47,082 bases of DNA from Lachnospiraceae bacterium (GTDB lineage: Bacteria; Bacillota; Clostridia; Lachnospirales; Lachnospiraceae): positions 1 through 47,082 of the forward strand of contig BLMC01000017.1 of assembly GCA_011959805.1 (NCBI GenBank), read 5' to 3'. The notes under the pieces are model-generated. The model did not search any database, had not been told where the DNA came from, and saw only the letters and a program-made list of their open reading frames with translations. The translations under genes were made by a program, and so were the position numbers. Positions 17,063 to 24,491 of the stretch are shown in pieces (within the stretch, counting starts at the first letter, position 1; each line of letters begins with the position of its first letter).

Positions 17063-17153
17063 CAATCGAGTAAGAAATATCTTTTTTTCCTCGCGCCGAA
17101 CGTCTGTCAGCTTTGGCTGACATTTTTCCTTTGCGAACCGTGTGCACAAAAAA
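17063..17153 (+). repeat. Dispersed palindromic repeat, copy 6
   Basis: AATCGAGTAAGAAA, a degenerate first stem, then an inner hairpin TGTCAGC-TTTG-GCTGACA (17104-17121) and the end CGTGTGCACAAAAAAA. The outer stem is weaker than in other copies. It lies in the trpB leader between the T-box terminator and the start codon, and its A-run is the terminator T-run on the other strand. Confidence 0.75.
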
Positions 17154-17445
17154 AGCTCCTGTCCTAATATTTCTACTAGGACAAAAGCTCTAACACTTCT
17201 GCGGTACCACCTAATTTGGCATATCAAAAAATACACCCTCTCTACACACGCACCATCATGCGTTTTCCCTTGATAACGGGCGGAAATCCCGTTGGGCATT
17301 ACTCAAGTCACCTTTGCCTGACTCTTTGCTCCCACCTTCCCAAGTCCATTCCATATCTTATTGAATACTGCAATCCCACCACCTGCAGCTCTCTGTAAAT
17401 CTCCTAACACATGTACTCCTCTTGGTCATTAGTTTCGTGTCGGTA
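17150..17445 (-). promoter_or_regulatory. T-box riboswitch sensing tRNA-Trp, controlling trpBA
   Basis: The antiterminator core TTAGGTGGTACCGCAG (17215-17200) is the T-box hallmark. Stem I contains the AGTA element of the specifier loop near 17414 and the matching 3' side GAATGGACTT near 17350, giving specifier codon TGG (Trp). The terminator is GTCCTAGTA/TATTAGGAC extended by AGCT-type pairs (17193-17158) and followed by seven Ts. Uncharged tRNA-Trp should allow read-through into trpB. Confidence 0.92.
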
Positions 17446-17468
17446 TTAAATTTTATTTTATAGATTTT

Positions 17469-17497
17469 ATCATAAATGTTCTGACAGAATATGTCAA
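17469..17497 (-). promoter_or_regulatory. Promoter of the trpBA T-box transcript
   Basis: TTGACA (17497-17492), 17-nt spacer, TATGAT (17474-17469) on the minus strand. TGACATATTCTGTCA is a 5-bp dyad overlapping the -35, which could be an additional operator. Confidence 0.75.
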
Positions 17498-17526
17498 GCA
17501 TGAAATTATATTTTTAAATCTTATCT

Positions 17527-17664
17527 GTAACAGTTCAGCCTTGGGCTTCCTGTTACGGCATCAAGCCATGCAAAACCACTTCGTGGTGGCTTGATGCATC
17601 TCAATTACTACGTATTCCTACGGACTTTGCAGCGTAGTGCAAAGTCCTAGGCTGAACTGTTACT
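17527..17664. mobile_element. MITE-like element with perfect terminal inverted repeats and target duplication
   Basis: The termini GTAACAGTTCAGCCT (17527-17541) and AGGCTGAACTGTTAC (17650-17664) are perfect 15-bp inverted repeats. The 8-bp direct repeat TCTTATCT flanks both sides (17519-17526 and 17665-17672). Inside are two further perfect hairpins, GCATCAAGCC/GGCTTGATGC and GGACTTTGCA/TGCAAAGTCC, so the whole can fold as a multi-arm junction. No ORF is present, so it would need a transposase in trans. Confidence 0.85.
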
Positions 17665-17671
17665 CTTATCT

Positions 17672-17711
17672 TGACAATTCTTTCTAAAAATACTATAATG
17701 AACATTGTTCA
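17672..17711 (+). promoter_or_regulatory. tetR promoter with TetR-type operator
   Basis: TTGACA (from 17672), 16-nt spacer, TATAAT, then the perfect 13-bp palindrome TGAACATTGTTCA (17699-17711) over the expected transcription start. Autorepression by the TetR protein is the likely reading. The -35 begins at the last base of the MITE target duplication. Confidence 0.75.
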
Positions 17712-17732
17712 CTATAGAAGGAGGGACAATAT

Positions 17733-18290
17733 ATGAATACCATTATCACTTCCAAAGAAGCTATTTTAGACACAAGCAGACAGCTAGTAACAACAAAAGG
17801 CTGGTCAGCTGTCAATATTCGGAGTGTCGCCGCTGCCTGCGGAGTTTCTGTGGGTTCCATCTACAACTATTTTTCATCCAAATCGGATTTAGTCACTGCC
17901 ACTGTAGAAAGTATCTGGCACGATATCTTTCACTTTTCGGAGCGCCAGACAGAATTTGACAGCTTTGCAGACTGTGTGCAATGGATTTATGACAGCATAA
18001 AAACAGGCAGTAAAAGATACCCGGGCTTTTTTACCTCACACTCTATGCACTTTTTGGAGAGCGACAAAACAGATGGGCAGCAACGAATGGCACAGTCATG
18101 GGAACATATTCAAGCAGAACTTTTTCGTGTTTTAAAAAAAGACAAGAAAATTCGTCCAGATGTTTTTGACAAGGCACTGACGCCTGAGAGATTTGTAGAC
18201 ATTGTGTTTTCACTAATAGTTTCCGCGCTCATTCGCCAAAATTATGACGACAGCGGGGTAATGGAACTTATTAATCGAATTATTTATTGA
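17733..18290 (+). CDS. TetR/AcrR family transcriptional regulator
   Basis: A 185-residue repressor. The N-terminal helix-turn-helix is ILDTSRQLVTTKGWSAVNIR followed by SVAAACGVSVGSIYNYFSSK near residues 28-48; the C-terminal ligand domain shows no recognised specificity. GAAGGAGGG precedes the start. A membrane-protein gene follows 30 nt later on the same strand and is the probable target along with the regulator itself. Confidence 0.88.
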   Translation: MNTIITSKEAILDTSRQLVTTKGWSAVNIRSVAAACGVSVGSIYNYFSSKSDLVTATVESIWHDIFHFSERQTEFDSFADCVQWIYDSIKTGSKRYPGFFTSHSMHFLESDKTDGQQRMAQSWEHIQAELFRVLKKDKKIRPDVFDKALTPERFVDIVFSLIVSALIRQNYDDSGVMELINRIIY

Positions 18291-18320
18291 TTCACAAAAA
18301 TATTTTAGGAGGAAAAACTT

Positions 18321-18983
18321 ATGCAAGCTATCGTAGAAACATTATTTGACACAGTTTACCTAATTACTGTCATCACCCTTGGAATAATTATGATCCGGAA
18401 AAATAATGGGCGTAAACAATATCAACTGTTTGGTATTATGGCAGTAATTTTGGGGCTTGGAGATTCTTTTCATCTGGTCCCGCGCGCACTCGCACTGTGC
18501 ACGACTGGACTGGAAAACTATACTGTTGCACTCGGTGTCGGCAAACTTATCACTTCCGTCACAATGACAATTTTTTATATTCTATTGTACTATGTATGGC
18601 GAAGCCGCTATCACATTTCTGGAAAAAATGGCATAACGGCTGTTGTATACTTGTTGTCTGCACTTCGTATCCTTTTGTGTCTCTGCCCGCAAAATCAATG
18701 GCTACATGCAAATCCACCATTGATATGGGGCATTTATCGCAACATTCCCTTTGCACTGTTTGGTCTACTTATTATCATTCTATTTCTTCAGCAAGCAAGA
18801 CAACACCATGATACTGCCTTTCAATATATGTGGTTAACTATAGTGCTAAGTTTTGGCTTTTATATTCCTGTCGTACTCTGGGCAGATGCAATTCCCATGA
18901 TTGGCATGCTTATGATACCCAAAACTTGCGCCTATGTATGGACAGTTGTAATAGGCTATCGAGCAATGTGCAGTGAAAATTGA
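18321..18983 (+). CDS. Uncharacterised seven-helix membrane protein
   Basis: The 220-residue product has about seven hydrophobic segments and almost no extramembrane domain. I do not recognise the family; conserved-looking points are LGDSFHLVPRAL near residue 45, ALGVGKLITS, and PVVLWADAIPMIGMLMIPKT near the C-terminus. AGGAGG lies 9 nt upstream of the start. It is in an apparent operon with tetR, so it may be induced by the TetR ligand, possibly as a transport or stress-response protein. That is inference. Confidence 0.65.
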   Translation: MQAIVETLFDTVYLITVITLGIIMIRKNNGRKQYQLFGIMAVILGLGDSFHLVPRALALCTTGLENYTVALGVGKLITSVTMTIFYILLYYVWRSRYHISGKNGITAVVYLLSALRILLCLCPQNQWLHANPPLIWGIYRNIPFALFGLLIIILFLQQARQHHDTAFQYMWLTIVLSFGFYIPVVLWADAIPMIGMLMIPKTCAYVWTVVIGYRAMCSEN

Positions 18984-18997
18984 TTTTTATATTAGAT

Positions 18998-19777
18998 TTA
19001 ATTCGTCTCACACAAAATCTTTTGAATTTCCTGAAGCAGCCGGTCTTTCACTGGCGGCTTTAGGAAATACCCTGCCGGCTTTAATTTCAGCACTGCCTCA
19101 ATGTTTTCCCGATTGTTAATCGCCGTTAGAAACACCACTGGAATACTCGTCAAATCTTCGTCGGCACGTATCATTTCCAAAGTCATTTTTCCATCACAGA
19201 CAGGCATCTCATAATCCAGCAAAATCAAATCTGGTCTTTTTTTACCGATAGAAGTCATTGCCTGCGCTCCAGAAATCGCCAAAGCCACCTCGTAGGTATC
19301 TTCCAATATCGCCTTGATGGTCCGAAGTGCTGTACCATTATCATCCACAACCAAAATTCTCTTTTTTCCGCTGTTATCTTTCTTTCCTTCTCGCGCTTCC
19401 TGCTCTACTTTCTCCTCCTCTAAGCCAAGTCGTCTGCATATGGCATTCATAATCACTGTATTTTCTACCGGACGAATCAAATTTTCAAACTGTTCTCCTT
19501 CATAATACTTAAAGAATTTGCCGCTCTCTTCCTTTGTCCCAATCGTCAGAACTGGTATCTGCGCATATTGGTCACTCAACAGAAAAAAGATAGATGTATC
19601 AATGTCATAGGCGCCAATCAGACTAATAACAATCAAGTCAGGGTTTACAATTTTTAACATTCCCTTTAAAACGCCTGCGTTCTCTGAGCAGAGCTGCACA
19701 TGAAAATACTGGGACAAAAATTGATTCGTCTCGTTCACTACAGTGTTAAACTTTCCGATTAATAGTATCTTTTTCAT
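18998..19777 (-). CDS. Double-receiver response regulator (first receiver degenerate)
   Basis: The 259-residue product has two receiver-like domains. Residues 1-110 keep the fold, but the phospho-acceptor region reads NPDLIVISLIG with no Asp at the usual place. Residues 135-258 form a canonical receiver with ILVVDDN, the phospho-acceptor in LILLDYEMP, the Thr in VVFLTA and the Lys in YFLKP. There is no output domain, so it probably acts through protein contacts. The start is the ATG after GGAGGACGAA. It lies 21 nt downstream of the hybrid kinase gene and is its likely partner. Confidence 0.85.
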   Translation of the reverse strand: MKKILLIGKFNTVVNETNQFLSQYFHVQLCSENAGVLKGMLKIVNPDLIVISLIGAYDIDTSIFFLLSDQYAQIPVLTIGTKEESGKFFKYYEGEQFENLIRPVENTVIMNAICRRLGLEEEKVEQEAREGKKDNSGKKRILVVDDNGTALRTIKAILEDTYEVALAISGAQAMTSIGKKRPDLILLDYEMPVCDGKMTLEMIRADEDLTSIPVVFLTAINNRENIEAVLKLKPAGYFLKPPVKDRLLQEIQKILCETN

Positions 19778-19798
19778 TTCGTCCTCCAATCACAAACA

Positions 19799-22700
19799 TT
19801 ACTTTAATTCTGCCTTCTGTCGTATTATTTGTTCTGACAGTAAATTTGCAAGGCACTCTGATTCTTCTGAGTCCAGATTGGTTACTGCTTCCGCAAGTTT
19901 CTGTATATTCTGTCCAATCTCGGTCGGATAATCATATTCGCGCAATTGTTTTATCCATTCGTCTGCCTGATCAATTTCCATCTCCTGCATACTGACACGC
20001 ACCATTTCCACAAGCGCCTGTATCACTGAATAATCCGTAATTTCTTTTCCTACCCTGCTTCCAATGCCAAAAATTCCCTGCAGTTTTATCCGATAACTGC
20101 GCCATTCCTCCAAAAATATGGTAGTCATGGAAATAATCACATCTATTTTACCATCTTTTGCCGCAAATTCCAATACCCTGGCAATACCTGACAACGATAT
20201 CATTCCGATTGTCGCCGCAAGGCTCTTCATCGCATGTACCTGAATACGGTATGATTCCAAATAATTTTCCTTTATACACTGTTCATAAGCTCGTTCCAGG
20301 CAGTCTGCCGCCGCATCAATCTGGTCATAAAATTCTTTTATTGTATATGCGAGCAATTCCATATCAGGCAAATGCAACCATGCATAATTCCAATCAAGTC
20401 CTTCCACCACAGGCAGCTCCTCCAAATTCAATGCGGATATTGTTTGTGCTTCTGGATTTTGCGCCGATTGTTTTGTGGCACATAATAATGCTTCTGGCAG
20501 CATCTTTTCAATCAGCGCCTCGAGTTTCTCTGGCATAATTGGTTTTGATAGAAAATCATCAAAACCCTCTGATAGATAAGCTTCTTTTGCCCCTGACACA
20601 GCATTTGCGGTCAGCACAACAACAGGAGTATTTTTACAGGGAAATTCAGACAACGCTTTTATGTGATGCAATGTTTCCACACCGTCCATTTCAGGCATCA
20701 TATGGTCCAAAAATATCAAATCATATTGCTTTTCTTGAATCAGTTGTAAACACTCTGCACCACTAGCAGCCTCCGTCACCTGAATCGCTGTCTCTTTCAA
20801 TAGATTTCGCAACACCTTACGATTTACAGCATTATCATCCACTACCAATATTTTTGCATCTGGCGCATAAAGCGTAGATTCATAACAAAAATTCTCCGCC
20901 ATCTGCTGTACTTTTGACTCAAAATCGCCAATTGGCGTATGGTCAATAATCTTTTGTTCTAATTCAAAATAAAACTTAGAACCTTTTCCATATTCACTCT
21001 CAACATGCAGCTTGCTACCCAACAACGCCAAAAGCTGAATTGTAATACTCATTCCAAGTCCAGTACCTTCAATATTACGATTTTTATCCTCCTCTATCCG
21101 CTCAAACTCTGCGGAGAGTTTCGGCAAATCTTCCTTCTTAATTCCAATCCCTGTGTCCTCCACCTCAAAGCGTAGCACTGCTGTCTCATCCAAGCAAAGA
21201 CTACAGACCCGCAGCCAAACAGTCCCATCATGTGTATACTTAACCGCATTGGTCAAAATATTAATTAATATCTGTCGAATCCGTACATCATCCCCATACA
21301 AGCGAGAAGGAATTTCATGATCAACCTCCACTTCCAACTGAAGCGCCTTGTCTGCTGCCCGCTGAGATATCATATTCACCAAATCATGAATCAGACTACT
21401 GATATCATACACGACTGGCACAATCTCCATTTTTCCAGAATCAATCTTAGAAAAATCCAGAATATCATTGATTAGAGATAATAAGGACTGACCCGCCGTG
21501 TAAATATCCATCGCGTATTCCCTGACATTCTGCTCTTTCGATTCCCGCAAAATCATCTCGTCCATACCAAGTACCGCATTGATTGGTGTTCGGATTTCAT
21601 GGGACATCTGTGCAAGGAATTTCCCTTTTGCCTCATTTGCAGCAAGTGCCTCCTGCCTGGCCACATCTGCGTCTTTGTTTGCCTGCGCAAGCAATATATT
21701 CTGTAATTCTGCCGCTCGTACTCTTTCCTCTGCATCCAACCGATATTCTTTTGAAATTTGTAAGATATGTAGAATTGCCAACATCAATGCAGAAGATGTC
21801 ATACCATGCAACTCTGCCACATTTGCAAAACTATACAAAGAAAAATAATTTAAAATAAACTTTACCACTTCTGCTATCAGTAGCATAAATAGTGATATTA
21901 TTGGCAAAAACTTCTGATACTGACCACTTTCACTCTCAATCTGAAACAGACTTACAATGCTGGTCATACAGACTAAACCAACAACGATTGTTGATATCTC
22001 TGCCATTTCAATTAGATTCCATCCTCCAAGCCATTCCAGTAAAATTTGAATCAATGCATTGCAAAGAACAATGCACAACAACCCTATAAAACGGCGCGGA
22101 TAGATAACGCGCAAATTTCGCTCAAAATAAAGCGCAAGAAACAGCGGGATCATCAACATCAAATACTCCTGTAATACAAGCGCTTCATATATATTAAAGA
22201 AAAGAAAAAATGTTTCTGTACCAATAAAACAATAAACACCTGCTGTCAAACCGAACAATCCCAGATACAATTCTCCCCTGCTTGACTGGCCGATATATCG
22301 CCGTATCAGTGCAAGCACAAACATGACGATTGCCATAATCACAATGAGCAAGCAACAGACAATATCCGCCAGATTATTGCCCATCAGTCCGACCATGATT
22401 GTATTTTTTATCTCAATAGAAACATTTTGCAGCACCATCTCTTCCTGTTGATTCACAGCAGTCAATTCAATGCACAGTTCTCCCCATGTCTCACTATCCT
22501 GCTGGATATTGGGTATATCGACATAATGCTCGACATTGGTACTAATATTCTCCAATTCCTGCTGATAAATCACTTCCCCGTCCAAAAAGACACGTACATC
22601 TGCATTTTCACAGGAAATTTTCATCGCTAGTCCTGCATATTCCTCTATCAATGAATTTTCAAAGATAATGGTTTCCGAAGTCTGAAATTTTTCTGAATAG

Positions 22701-22888
22701 GGCAGCTCAACTTCTATCCGCTCTACACTGTCTGAAACTCCCATCATCCACCCCTCGTTCAAGTAATACTCAATTGACTTTGATGCCATAGATTCCCCAT
22801 CATGTTCTGGGTGTATAAAAAATGCAGTCACCATAAAAGCTGCAACAAGAAATATTATAACTCCTGTAAGTTTTCGTATGTATTTCAT
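19799..22888 (-). CDS. 7TM hybrid sensor histidine kinase with receiver and Hpt domains
   Basis: A 1029-residue phosphorelay protein. Order: one N-terminal membrane helix (residues 8-25); an extracytoplasmic jelly-roll-like region, resembling ligand-binding 7TMR-DISM sensors; seven membrane helices (about 185-385); coiled coil; HisKA with MSHEIRTPINAVLG; HATPase with NILTNAVKYT, VEDTGIGI and GTGLGMSI; a receiver with ILVVDDN, LIFLDHMMPEMDG and FLSKPI; and a C-terminal Hpt with VHAMKSLAATIG. The ligand is unknown; relatives sense carbohydrates or small molecules. The start is the ATG after GGGGAATTAAA; 51 nt of in-frame upstream sequence lacks a ribosome site. The double-receiver gene follows. 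Confidence 0.9.
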   Translation of the reverse strand: MKYIRKLTGVIIFLVAAFMVTAFFIHPEHDGESMASKSIEYYLNEGWMMGVSDSVERIEVELPYSEKFQTSETIIFENSLIEEYAGLAMKISCENADVRVFLDGEVIYQQELENISTNVEHYVDIPNIQQDSETWGELCIELTAVNQQEEMVLQNVSIEIKNTIMVGLMGNNLADIVCCLLIVIMAIVMFVLALIRRYIGQSSRGELYLGLFGLTAGVYCFIGTETFFLFFNIYEALVLQEYLMLMIPLFLALYFERNLRVIYPRRFIGLLCIVLCNALIQILLEWLGGWNLIEMAEISTIVVGLVCMTSIVSLFQIESESGQYQKFLPIISLFMLLIAEVVKFILNYFSLYSFANVAELHGMTSSALMLAILHILQISKEYRLDAEERVRAAELQNILLAQANKDADVARQEALAANEAKGKFLAQMSHEIRTPINAVLGMDEMILRESKEQNVREYAMDIYTAGQSLLSLINDILDFSKIDSGKMEIVPVVYDISSLIHDLVNMISQRAADKALQLEVEVDHEIPSRLYGDDVRIRQILINILTNAVKYTHDGTVWLRVCSLCLDETAVLRFEVEDTGIGIKKEDLPKLSAEFERIEEDKNRNIEGTGLGMSITIQLLALLGSKLHVESEYGKGSKFYFELEQKIIDHTPIGDFESKVQQMAENFCYESTLYAPDAKILVVDDNAVNRKVLRNLLKETAIQVTEAASGAECLQLIQEKQYDLIFLDHMMPEMDGVETLHHIKALSEFPCKNTPVVVLTANAVSGAKEAYLSEGFDDFLSKPIMPEKLEALIEKMLPEALLCATKQSAQNPEAQTISALNLEELPVVEGLDWNYAWLHLPDMELLAYTIKEFYDQIDAAADCLERAYEQCIKENYLESYRIQVHAMKSLAATIGMISLSGIARVLEFAAKDGKIDVIISMTTIFLEEWRSYRIKLQGIFGIGSRVGKEITDYSVIQALVEMVRVSMQEMEIDQADEWIKQLREYDYPTEIGQNIQKLAEAVTNLDSEESECLANLLSEQIIRQKAELK

Positions 22889-23040
22889 TTTAATTCCCCA
22901 TACCGCCTTTGGCGGCTCATATTGTATTTTGAATCCCATTTTATAGATATCGTATATTATTCTATTGTCTAATCTTGATAACCTCTCTTAACAATTATTT
23001 GATTGTTTTGGCACAACTCGGATAGAATACATATACACTA

Positions 23041-23134
23041 ATCGAGTAGGAAAAGTATATCTTCCCTACTCTTGCGCTGAGCACTTGTCAACTTCCGCTG
23101 ACAAATTTCAATTGGGTGCTCGTGTGCATAAAAA
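23041..23134 (+). repeat. Dispersed palindromic repeat, copy 7 (best preserved)
   Basis: ATCGAGTAGGAAAAG with stem GAGTAGG/CCTACTC (23044-23071), then GCGCTGAGCAC and GTGCTCGTGTGC as outer stem, an inner TTGTCA/TGACAA stem, and the end GTGCATAAAAA. The MATE gene on the minus strand stops inside it at 23088, so its last 13 codons are repeat sequence. Confidence 0.85.
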
Positions 23135-24428
23135 GAATTATATCTGCAAAAATCCAAGCAAATACTTCCCCCCAAAATATCCCATCGCTTCCAATAAATC
23201 TTGTCAAAACAATTGTACAAAAAAGTCGCATTAATAATTGTGCAAAACTAGACACCATAGGTATAATTGTATTATTGATTCCTTGTAGCGCTGCCCGCAA
23301 AATATATAAACTATATAACAAAGGAAAAAATATTGCCAATATTTTCAAAAATCGATTACCATACCATAATGTTTTCTCTGTCGTATCAGATATATCAATA
23401 AACAATCTCAATATATCCTTTCCACCAAAAATCATCACTCCTGAACAGACCAACGCTACAATAACCCCCATTATTAAGCTTGCCCGAACTCCCTCTCTAA
23501 TTCGACTCAATTTGCCTGCTCCATAATTTTGCGCAACATAAGCTACAACCGCCATTCCAAAGGAAGATGCTGCAATTTCCAACAATCCATATAATTTTAC
23601 CGCGGCAGTATATCCAGCAAGAAAAGTGATATCATACTGATTGATTCTGTTTACAACAATCAATCCGCCAATTGATGTAATAACACTCTGTAACGCCATT
23701 GGTGTTCCCATTTTAATTAGATTCCATGTAACCAATTTGTCATGATAAACTTCAATATAATTATCAATCTTTCTCTTCTCTTTATAATAATAGTAGCCAC
23801 AGATTAACATTACCACACATTCCGAAAGAATTGTCGCTAATGCTGCTCCAGCAATCCCAAATTCTAAAATATTAACAAATAAAATATCAAAAACAATGTT
23901 GCATAAAGAAGAAATCGTCATTGCCAACAGTGGAATTTTACTGTTTCCTCTACTTCTTAATGCACCTGAAAATAACTGATAAAATACAAGGAAAGGGATT
24001 CCCAAAAACAAAATATTTGTATATTCTCTAGCCATTGTATACACTTCATCTTTTGTGCCAAGCAACTGCAAAATCACACCTGAAACCAGCAAAAATACGA
24101 CTGTCAGCACGATAGCAAGCACAAAGCAAATTCTCTTCGCTCCTGCAAAATAAATTTCAAATTTTTGTTCATTTCCTTCTCCAAAACTGTTCCCTAATAG
24201 GATACAAAAACCCTGGACAAGACCAATTATCACACCATTTACAAGAAAAATCAACCATTCTGTACCGCCAACTGCCGCAAGTCCTAACGTACCAATTTTC
24301 TTTCCTATAACAATGGTGTCCACAAATGTATACAATTGCTGAAATAAATTGCCAATAATCAAGGAAAAAGAAAAAGCTCCAATTAACTTAAAAGGATTTC
24401 CCACTGTCATATCCTTATCTTTTCTCAT
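23088..24428 (-). CDS. MATE family efflux transporter, C-terminus supplied by a repeat
   Basis: A 446-residue membrane protein with 12 predicted helices. It belongs to the MATE group that exports drugs or metabolites by Na+ or H+ antiport; MTVGNPFKLIGAFSFSLIIGNLFQQLYTFVDTIVIG-type residues at the N-terminus are typical. The start is the ATG after AGGTGATAGTT. The final residues MHTSTQLKFVSGS are encoded by repeat copy 7, which also provides the stop codon. It follows a second MATE gene by 63 nt on the same strand, so the two are probably co-expressed. The substrate is unknown. Confidence 0.88.
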   Translation of the reverse strand: MRKDKDMTVGNPFKLIGAFSFSLIIGNLFQQLYTFVDTIVIGKKIGTLGLAAVGGTEWLIFLVNGVIIGLVQGFCILLGNSFGEGNEQKFEIYFAGAKRICFVLAIVLTVVFLLVSGVILQLLGTKDEVYTMAREYTNILFLGIPFLVFYQLFSGALRSRGNSKIPLLAMTISSLCNIVFDILFVNILEFGIAGAALATILSECVVMLICGYYYYKEKRKIDNYIEVYHDKLVTWNLIKMGTPMALQSVITSIGGLIVVNRINQYDITFLAGYTAAVKLYGLLEIAASSFGMAVVAYVAQNYGAGKLSRIREGVRASLIMGVIVALVCSGVMIFGGKDILRLFIDISDTTEKTLWYGNRFLKILAIFFPLLYSLYILRAALQGINNTIIPMVSSFAQLLMRLFCTIVLTRFIGSDGIFWGEVFAWIFADIILFMHTSTQLKFVSGS

Positions 24429-24491
24429 AACTATCACCTGCGCACATTGATTTGATGTGCTGTCAAACAAACAGCAATATCGATGTCCCTT

